Positions 55,917 to 64,000 of a stretch of 64,000 nucleotides of DNA are shown here, in pieces (the first letter of the stretch is position 1; each line of letters opens with the position of its first letter). Location of the stretch: NCBI RefSeq assembly GCF_964020195.1, contig NZ_OZ026539.1, positions 624,299 to 688,298 of the forward strand, read 5' to 3'. The translations under genes were made by a program, and so were the position numbers. Below the pieces are notes generated by a model. The model was not told the DNA's origin. It did not search any database and saw only the letters and a program-made list of their open reading frames with translations. The stretch is from Spiroplasma endosymbiont of Lasioglossum villosulum (lineage in GTDB: Bacteria > Bacillota_I > Bacilli_A > Mycoplasmatales > VBWQ01).

Positions 55917-57165
55917 ATGGAAAGAAGTATGACTATGAAAGAAAAATATAAATACAAAATTATAAATGATATTATTATTAATAAATTATCTAAACATCAA
56001 GCCAAGAATAAACTTAATCTAACTATTAGAAGAATTAACCAATTAATTCAAATTTTTAATAGAGAAGGTAAAGTTGATTTTATTCATAAATCTCGTAATA
56101 AAATTTCTAATAAGGCAACAAATTTTGAAATCAAAATTAAGATTATAAACTTGTATAAAACAAAATATTATAATTTTAATTTTCAACATTTTCATGAGAA
56201 ATTAATTAATGAAGAAAAAATTAAGATTTCATATAGCACACTTTATATTATATTAATTAAAGAAAAAATTACTTCACCAAAAAGACATAAAAATAAAAAA
56301 AAATAACTTACATCCAACAAGAAATCGAAGAACAAATTTTGGTGAATTAATTCAAATGGACGCCAGTAATCATCATTGATTTGGTAACGATAAACCAAAA
56401 TCATTTTTACATGCTGCAATTGATGATGCTACAGGAAATATTGTTGGACTATGATTTGATCATCAAGAAACATTAGATGGTTATTATAATATTTTTTATC
56501 AAATTTTAACTAATTATGGAATACCAAAAACATTTTATACCGATAATAGAACAGTTTTTGGATATAAGAAAAAAGTTGATGCAGGAAAAATAAATACAGA
56601 AAATGACACTTATACTCAATTTCAAAAGTCCTGTAATGATTTAGGTGTTGAAATAATCAGAACTTCAATTCCGCAAGCTAAAGGTCGCGTTGAACGCTTA
56701 TTTGGAACACTTCAAAGTCGTTTAATTAGTGAATTACGACTTAATAAAATTAGAAATTTAGAAGAAGCTAACAAATTTCTTAAAACATACATAAGTACTT
56801 TTAATAAACAATTTGCCTTTCCTATTGATGATACTAAATCTGCTATGGTTAAAGCTCCTACACAGGAAGAAATCAATATTTATCTTTCAAGATTTTCTAA
56901 AAGAAAAACAGATAGTGGTTCAACCATAACATATTATGGTAAAAAGTATTTTCCTTATAAAAATAACAAAGTTCAATACATACAACCTAGAACTGATGTA
57001 ATTGTACTTAAATCATTTATTAATGAATTATATCTTAGTTACAATAATCAAATGTATGAACTAAAAGAAATAGCACAAAAACCAATTATAAAAGAAAATT
57101 TAATAAAAACTAAAAAAGTTTATATACCCAATAAAAATTATCCTTGAAGATATGGATATCAATAA
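55917..57165 (+). pseudogene. ISNCY-type transposase, frame interrupted at an A9 run
   Basis: ATG at 55917 after TTGGTGATAAAT. Helix-turn-helix N-terminus (NKLSKHQAKNKLNLTIRRIN). At 56296-56304 nine A end the frame (KRHKNKKK-stop). Eight A would lead into NNLHPTRNRRTNFGELIQMD. The second part has the DDE core: QMDASNHHWFG, TDNRTVFGY and PQAKGRVERLFGTLQ, with AIDDATGNIVGLWFDHQETL between, typical of the ISNCY (IS1202-like) group. A slippage-dependent fusion or simple decay are both possible. Element ends not found. Confidence 0.75.
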
Positions 57166-57243
57166 TTTTTAATTAAAATTAAAAATCTATTTTATAAGAT
57201 ATTTAATTTTATAAATACTAAACCATATAAAATTTTAAAACGT

Positions 57244-57668
57244 TTGCGTATGAGCAAATTTGGTGTTCTAAAATTGATTTTAAATATAAAAGAAATTGTA
57301 ATTGCAATCTCTCGTTTTTACATTTGTGGTAAGTTTGATTTAGTCGGATTTATTAATAAATTATTTAAAGTTACATTATTAATTTTATTAACATCTATAT
57401 TTATTTCACTATTTGATTTTCTTATATATAATTCTTTTACTTTTTTAATATTTCCAAAAAGTTCGGGAGCGTACCGATGTTGTCAATAATATTCAAATTT
57501 GTCTTAAAATTATAAAGTTAGACGAGAATAATTTTGACTTCAATATGCAATTGTATGTTAATCTTAACACTTGAAAAATATTAGTCAACAATAATACTTA
57601 CTTTTATAACACAAAAATTCTTATTAAAGCATCTTTAATAAGTTTTATTTTATTTTTGGTTTTTTAAA
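57244..57668 (+). pseudogene. decayed membrane-protein fragments
   Basis: Frame 1 gives MSKFGVLKLILNIKEIVIAI with a membrane segment TLLILLTSIFISLFDFLIY and ends at 57487. A second frame overlaps it and reads VRERTDVVNNIQICLKIIKL...LNTWKILVNNNTYF, ending ISFILFLVF-stop near 57666. The two look like pieces of a virus or element gene (perhaps plectroviral), but I cannot assign them firmly. Confidence 0.35.
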
Positions 57669-57683
57669 ATCTTTAATTTTAAT

Positions 57684-58844
57684 TTATAATAACTGGATGG
57701 CAGTATTTATTTGATAGCATTTAAAATTAACCATTTTTGTATACATATCAATGTTATAAGTTCTATCACCAATCATATGCTTTAAAATTTGTTTAATATT
57801 AGTTTCAGTAAAGCAACCAATATTTTCAACTAGTGCTTGGTTTAATACACCATCTTTTGCATTAATAAAATAACCAACTTTTAATTTTTTATATTGCAAA
57901 GTTAATGATTGTAAAAAATCAATTAATTCATAATATTGACCTTTTTCAAATAAAGTTATTGCATTTTGATAGTGTAATTTAGCAATTTTATTTTTTCTTC
58001 TTCCAGCCATTATACCAAGAAATAAAACATGAAAAGCATGGAATTTATCTAAAATAAATTTAGCATTTAAAATTGTAGCAGTTTTTCTAATTCATTTTGC
58101 ACTATCACCACAAACTATTAAATTTGCTTGGTCAAAGTTTTCAAAATATAAATTACCATATTTTTGAATAAATTTAGCTGTTTTTTCTGCACCAATTTCT
58201 GTTTTTGATACTCTTATTTTACATACAGCTCTTTTATTAATTAATTTTCCATTTTTCTTTTTACCAGTACAAAATACTAATAATCTCATAGAATATTTTT
58301 TACAATTTTTAGTATTGTGTTTTTCATTAAACTTAAATTTTCTATGCCCATCATCAATATTTATATATAAAGTTTGATTTGGTTGCAATAGTATTTTAGG
58401 GATATTTGCTTTTGGTAATTCAAATTTTTGATATGTTCTACAAACTGTACTATTACTTATTAAATCTTCAATAAAAGTATCACAAACATCACGATATTTT
58501 TTATCATCAGCAAAATATTTTAAAATTTGTTTAATAACATCTGGTGCTAATTTACTATACTTTTTAACACCAAGATAGTTATCTAGCAATGAAACAAATT
58601 CCTTTTTTTGTGTTTTTGGGTTATAATGTATACAAATACGTCGTTTATAATTTAATAAACCTTTTTTTGTTTTTAATTTTCTTTTTCTAAATCTATATGA
58701 TTTATATTCAGATTTATCACATATACTTCATAAATAATCATCTATTTTTGCAAATAATTCTTCTGTTTGTTGTAAATTTAATTCATCTTGATTAAAATAG
58801 TGTTTGTCTCAATCAAAATGATTAGGAAATGGTAATTTTATCAT
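57684..58844 (-). CDS. UPF0236 / Mbov_0401-type transposase-like protein, complete
   Basis: ATG at 58844 after AAAGGAAAATTAAAA; 386 aa. N-terminal region with basic KSYRFRKRKLKTKKGLLNYK, then DVCDTFIEDLISNSTVCRTY (possible HTH), INIDDGHRKF, SKTEIGAEKTAKF, IVCGDSAKWIRK and FHAFHVLFLGIMAGRR: the same order as the copy at the left edge. All acidic motif residues are kept. It lies 63 bp from the terminase start, divergent, in both phage copies. Confidence 0.82.
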
Positions 58845-58907
58845 TTTTAATTTTCCTTTCTTTTAAATAATTTAATTTTAACTTATATATGTTAATAAGG
58901 AGTAAAT

Positions 58908-60614
58908 ATGGCTTTTATCACTAGTTATGCACAATTAAATAAAAAATATAATCTTAATTTTAGTGATAATAATTATGGTTTTAGTTGAGATATTTTTAAA
59001 CAATTTGTTGGTGATGAATGAGCAGAATATTTTACTACTAATTGTTTTTATCGTTTTATTCCAACTGCACGGGGAACAAGAAAAACTTGAAATTGTTTAG
59101 CATTTGATTTATTTATATGTTGTAATTTTAGTGATAGTAGTGTTCAAGAAGTAAGAAGATATGAAAATACTCATAGTGAAACTACAATTGGTGCTTTAAT
59201 GAATGTTTGTCAAGTTTTATTAGATAAATATAATATTAATTTATTACCTAATAATCCACATGGTATTAAATGAAAAATAACTAAGGATGGTGGATGTATT
59301 ATTTTTCCTAATAATCAACAAATTGACTTTATTGGTTATGCTAATGGTAATAAAATTTTTGGAAAAGAAGCAGGTGGGTCAAGTTTTTTAGGTTCAAGAA
59401 CAGATGAAATTATTATGGCAGAAGAAAAAGAAACACTAACAGAAAAACAATTAACATATCGATATGAACGTTTACAAAACTCTATGTTTAGAAGTAATCG
59501 TATTAAAGTATCAAAAGAACCTATTAAAGAATGAAGTTGAACGTTTATTGATAAAAATATATATAGTCCTAATTTTGGAAAAAAGATTACTCGCTATTTT
59601 TATAAAAGTTTTTTTATTACTTTTACATGTAATCCTTATGATAAATACCATCCATTTTATTTAAAATACTGTACGCCATTTTTACCATTAAATGATAAAG
59701 TGATGGAAAATCTTAAAAAAGTTGGCAAAATTTATTATGAAAATCAAGATATGTTTAGTGGTTTAGGTTTATTTGTTTTAAGATTTACTATTCAACCGTT
59801 TTGAAATAAATTACCAGATATTCAAAAAAGAACATTATTAGAAATGAAAAAAAGTAATCCTGATGAATTTAATACTGTTTTTTATGGTTTTGAATTTTTA
59901 GATAGTGATGCAACAATTTTTCCATTTCAAAAAACTGTAAAATATTGACAATCATATGACTTAAAACAATTTTATAATCAAGAAAAAGAAATGTATAAAT
60001 TTGATTTTTATAGTGTTGGTATTGATTGAGCTACGGGACCAAAAGACCATACTGTATTTATGGTAGTTGGTTTTAAAGAATATAATAATACTGGTTATTA
60101 TGATGCTTATATTATTTGTGAATTAGTAGTTACTCCAAATGATTTTATTAATGAAAATGAAAAAATTAATGCTTATGTTAATGAAATTTTAGGATTAATG
60201 GATAATTTTGAAAATTTTGAACAAGCAATTTATTTTTATGATGATAAAGCACGAACTGCCATGGATTGATTAAATCAAAAATTAATAGATGAACAAAATA
60301 CAATTTTAATAACACAAACTGCTATTAAACATGCTTCAAATTTAAATCAAGAAGCCGGATTAACTAATAGAGTAGTTTGAATGAGAAATATTATGAGTTA
60401 TGGAAACTTTTATGCAAATAAAAATGATTTACCAAAAACTACTCAATGTTTAGAAGAATTACGTTATGATGAAACAAAAACTAACATTCCTGACAGAAAT
60501 ATGTATCAAGACCCATATGATGCATTATTTTATGCACTATATCCATATAAAAATGTAATTAGGGGTAAAAATAATGCTACTGTGAAAAAAAGTATCTTCA
60601 CATTTGCTATATAA
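58908..60614 (+). CDS. phage terminase large subunit, 568 aa
   Basis: ATG after AATAAGGAGTAAAT. N-terminal ATPase: IPTARGTRKTWNCLAFDLF (Walker A-like), DEIIMAEEKE (Walker B-like). C-terminal nuclease: VGIDWATGPKDHTVFMVVG (first Asp), YFYDDKARTAMDWL, and YQDPYDALFYALYP (late Asp). It packages viral DNA into proheads. This is the only intact terminase here; the left copy is deleted. Confidence 0.85.
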
Positions 60615-60657
60615 TAAATAATTTCAATATTATTAATAGTATAGGTCTCACAAAATA

Positions 60658-60684
60658 AACGCTTTTAATTTAGGCGTTATTTTG
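60658..60684 (+). terminator. terminator after the terminase gene
   Basis: Stem AACGC / GCGTT, loop of 12, then ATTTTG. Homologous to 1200-1225. Confidence 0.6.
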
Positions 60685-60764
60685 TATTTAAAAGCATACT
60701 TGTAAAAATAATCAAAAATAGTACAATTTATAAGTAAAATCAAGGAAAAAAGGAGTAATTTAAT

Positions 60765-61046
60765 ATGAAAACATGAATAAAAACAAATTTAAGTAAAATA
60801 ACATTAGTATTAGCATTAACTGGTGCTACAACTGGAACAATTGGATTAATCATGGGGGGGGTGCTTACCCATAATATGGAAAATTCATTTTTAAAACCAA
60901 ATGGTGAAAGAGTATATGGTGATACTACAATTTGATGAAATAAATGATATAGCCCTGATAAAACTAGATTGTATTTTTCAAAAATTAAGCATCATGATGA
61001 AGATATAAAATGAGATGGTACTTACACAAATAATTATTTTGAATAA
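60765..61046 (+). CDS. phage-linked small membrane protein with a G8 tract, 93 aa
   Basis: ATG after AAAAAGGAGTAATTTAAT. MKTWIKTNLSKITLVLALTG starts one membrane helix (to about residue 35). The codons for IMGGV contain eight G (60854-60861) and are in frame. The outer part has TIWWNKWYSPDKTRLYF and DIKWDGTYTNNYFE. The stop touches the stop of the converging gene. Homologue of 1307-1586, where another G tract at a different codon is out of frame. Confidence 0.75.
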
Positions 61047-63074
61047 TTAAATTTCTAAGTTAATATAAGAAATATTTTCATTATATTTATCGAATAAATT
61101 AATATTTTTTAAATCAATTTCTTGTTTATCTGTTATTAAAATAAAATCATAATTTTCAGCACCAAATATTCCACTAATTTCAATCCGATTTAGATTATTA
61201 ATCGGATTTTCGATTTGTAATTCAAATTCACTATTATTATCAATTTGTGATATTTCTTTATAAAATTCCAATTTAGAAAATAATTGAGATTTATTTGAAC
61301 CATATAAATTTAAAGCATTTTCAATTTTATTATTACTAATGATTAATTTTGTAAAATATTTTCCATATTCACCATTTGCTAATGTTAAATCTGATGGAAT
61401 TAATGAAGGTATATTATTAGTTTCTAGTTCATTGGTTATAGATAATCAATTAAATTGATTATCGTCTAATTTAAATAATTCATTTTGACTAATATCATTA
61501 TTTCTTAGTTTAATGTTATTCATATCTGTAAAATCAAAATACTCAGATTTTAATATAACTTTGGTATCTTTAAATCTTCAAATATCTTTACCAGTAGGTT
61601 TTATTGGACTCGATTTTAATTCAAAATAATAGGGTAACAAAATTTTATTATCATCATTTAAACCTTTATTAATTGACATAATTGAATAAATATTATTTGA
61701 TAACATAATTACTAGTTTCTTAAAAATATGAACTTGTGGTAAATTTATATAATTTGGATAATCCAATTTTCATTGTTTAAATAAATTAGTTATTACTTCT
61801 TCTGGTTTTTGTCCTTCAAATTTTGCTCTTAACTTTGCAATTTCATTGTCTGGAACACCTTTATCATCATATGTTGCACCATCAAAATTCCTATTATAAT
61901 TATATGTATAACTTAGCATATCTAATAATAATTGTTGTAAACTATCATTAGTTGGTGCATCTTTTATTTCAATTTCAATATCATCAAATCTATTATTGGT
62001 TGCAACATATTGATAAAATTGACTTTCACCAGCAAAATTTCAAACTTCTTTATCTTTTAATTCTTTTTGTTTTTTTAATGGTCACTTACCATCTCAAACA
62101 GTACCCATTTCATATCCTAATCAAGCATGTGTCACTCTTGCGTTTTTAATAACTTCTCTTCTTGTTTCAGTTCCACTACTAATTTTAATCAAATCTAAAA
62201 CTGATTTTTCTTGGCCTATAAATTCTTTTGCTAAATTTCAAGGTAATATTTGTTCACTAAATCATTGTTGTAATATTCTAACTTTTGGCTGAGTTTCAAT
62301 AGGCATTGATAATAGCGGAAATGCTATCTTATCTTTAACAAATAACTTTGGGTATACTTCCATATTGTCAATTTCACCAAGTACCTTTATATTACCAAAA
62401 ATCATGCTTCTAGGGGCTTTAATTTTTAAACCAATAACTTTTGTATCTTTATCTAATGGTTTTTGTAATTTAATAATGATTGGATAACCATCTCTTGTTT
62501 TAAAATCTTTAATTTTAATAATAGTTATACTTTTAGTACTTCTTGTTTTTGGATTTTGATAAGGTTGTGAATAATTATTAATGATATATAAATTATCAAT
62601 ATTATTTTCAGTTAATGGTTCATTAATAGATACAGCATATAACTTAAATTGATTTAATAAATTTATTTCTTGAAATATTAAATTTTTAATATCAGTCATA
62701 CTATATTCAATTGTATTGTCATTAATATTAGTACTTGCTCTTTGATTTAATTGCATAGTAAAGTCTGATGTTTCAACAGCAATAGTTTTTAATACTTTAT
62801 CAATATCAATAAAACCAATTTTAATAGTATTTGCTGAAAATCTTAAACTATTATTTTCATTATTTTTAAATAAACGCTCAATTTCATAAATATATATGGT
62901 TCTTTTTTTAAATTCATCATATGCTCTATTAATATCTGGGTCACTAGTAGCGCGCATCATATTAGTAAAGTCATAAGGAATATTATCAATTAAATAATCA
63001 TTTTCTACTTCTGCTTGATTAAGTTTAGTTTGTTTCTGTGGAAACTTCGTTTGTGGTTTGTTGTTGTTTTCCAT
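61047..63074 (-). CDS. phage structural protein, 675 aa, copy 2
   Basis: ATG at 63074 after GGAGAGAACA. The first 270 residues are nearly identical to the protein at 1858-3873; the remainder differs at many positions and has small insertions (for example NFDGATYDDKGVPDNEI against NFDGFDKSKLNEDI). No stop inside. Overlaps the portal-like gene. Confidence 0.65.
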
Positions 63075-64000
63075 TGTTCTCTCCTATTAATTGGTTATTT
63101 TCTGGATTAAATAATTTTAACTTAACTGTTAAATTATTAATTTCTTGTTCATCATTAATATTAAATGTTTTACTATTTAATAAGTCTTTATCTAAACGTA
63201 CTAATATTTGAATAAATTTAAGAATATCAATATTAAATTGTCATAATTTTTGTTCAATATAATTAATAGTTGAAATATTTACAGCTGTACTTTCTGGAAC
63301 TGATTGTTGTGCTGATTTCTTTTGACTTGGTATATGAATACCACAACGTTTAAATATTTCATTAACATTTCAATCGTATATATCAGTTAAATTTTTACCT
63401 TTAAAATTACTATTTGTCATATTAATATTTTCATTTTGTTCATTATTATCTCCACCACTTTTAAATATGTAATTTTTAGTAACCAAAGTTCTTACTGCGT
63501 CTTCTATTAAAGATTGAACATTGCCATAAGTTTGACTAAATATAAATTTAGGTGAATTTAAAATGGTATCTAAAACAATTTGTTCATAAATAACATCTAA
63601 TGCTTTAATTTTATCCATTACTTTATTACAATCTGCTAGCTCATTTGCTTTATTTCTCATAATTGCTATTGGTATATAGTTAATATTTAGTGTTTGTTCT
63701 TGTGCTAAATTAGGATTATTAATGAATGATTTAAAATCTAATGGAAATTGTTTTTTATTATCACTAATACTATAAATTGCACGATTAATTGTTACTTGTT
63801 CATTATTTAATGTATAAATTTCAAATAATCTTACCATTTGTGCATTTTGTTCATAACTATCATAAAAAATAGTACATTGAATTAATTTACCAGTAATATC
63901 ATAAACTCTTTGTTGTATATCAACGACTTGAAAATATAAATCATCATTAGCAATAAAAATTAAATAACCACTAATTCCTAATTTACTTAATTTAAAAATA
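63025..64000 (-). CDS. portal-like protein, copy 2, 5' end beyond window
   Basis: Homologous to 3824-5065. The visible part starts within the residues around FKLSKLGISGYLIFIANDD and contains YIPIAIMRNKANE and YDWNVNEIFKRCGIHIPSQK. High identity with small changes. The upstream genes of this second phage copy lie outside the window. Confidence 0.55.

Noticed and set aside
57244-57668. A filamentous (plectrovirus) prophage at this site
   Set aside because: Only two short decayed frames are present, with no recognisable plectroviral replication or coat gene, so only a fragment is reported.

Overview
The window reads as a chromosome segment of a mollicute, most likely a Spiroplasma. It is very AT-rich, and long reading frames only close up when TGA is read as tryptophan (genetic code 4); nearly every Trp codon is TGA. 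The gene content fits Spiroplasma: fused potCD, guaA-guaB, an intracellular GH18-type chitinase homologue, mgtA, IS30-type and ISNCY-type insertion sequences, UPF0236 transposase-like proteins, and many small secreted or membrane proteins of unknown function.

Layout. (1) 1-15.5 kb: a decayed prophage or virus-like element. Its structural and early genes run on the minus strand: a structured leader RNA, zinc-ribbon protein, RuvC-like resolvase, small Cys-rich and membrane proteins, scaffold-like protein, major capsid protein (split by an IS30-type element), tail and receptor-binding-like proteins, portal-like protein, and a 671-aa structural protein. Converging on these is a short plus-strand group in which the terminase has been deleted to about ten codons. 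(2) 15.9-24.7 kb: chromosomal genes, namely an AEC-family permease and a D-lactate dehydrogenase (both frameshifted at homopolymers), a glycine-zipper membrane protein, an XRE-cupin regulator with the spermidine/putrescine operon potA-potB-potCD, and a small HNH protein. (3) 25-30.8 kb: a large anchored surface protein, two secreted paralogues, and a second, plus-strand copy of the phage leader module (structured RNA, zinc ribbon, 67-aa protein, truncated RuvC). (4) 31-44.3 kb: a decayed stretch, then housekeeping genes (glycosyltransferase, RDD protein, pcrA/uvrD helicase, IS30 copy 2, GH18, APC permease, guaA, guaB). (5) 44.3-57.6 kb: a metallophosphoesterase, several coiled-coil or membrane proteins, mgtA, an ankyrin-repeat protein, a broken ATPase-nuclease pair, a repeat protein, and an ISNCY transposase. 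(6) 57.7-64 kb: a second phage copy with UPF0236 and an intact terminase, converging on copies of the portal-like and 671-aa genes that run off the window.

Three observations stand out. The phage leader region (14.8-15.3 kb and 29.56-29.99 kb) is a structured RNA supported by a compensatory base-pair change between its two copies. A repeated 5' leader architecture (a short AAACT..AGTTT hairpin near the inferred transcription start, then a terminator-like CC..GG hairpin) precedes at least five scattered genes for surface, coiled-coil or ankyrin proteins, as if they share a regulatory system. A family of about 93-aa membrane proteins next to the phage terminase carries poly-G tracts of 7 and 8 at different codons, one out of frame and one in frame, as expected of a phase-variable locus.

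Caution: several genes are broken at single-base homopolymer differences (G7, C6, T7, A9, T8, A-runs). Some of these could be assembly errors. In-frame nonsense codons and the IS insertion show that real decay is also present.
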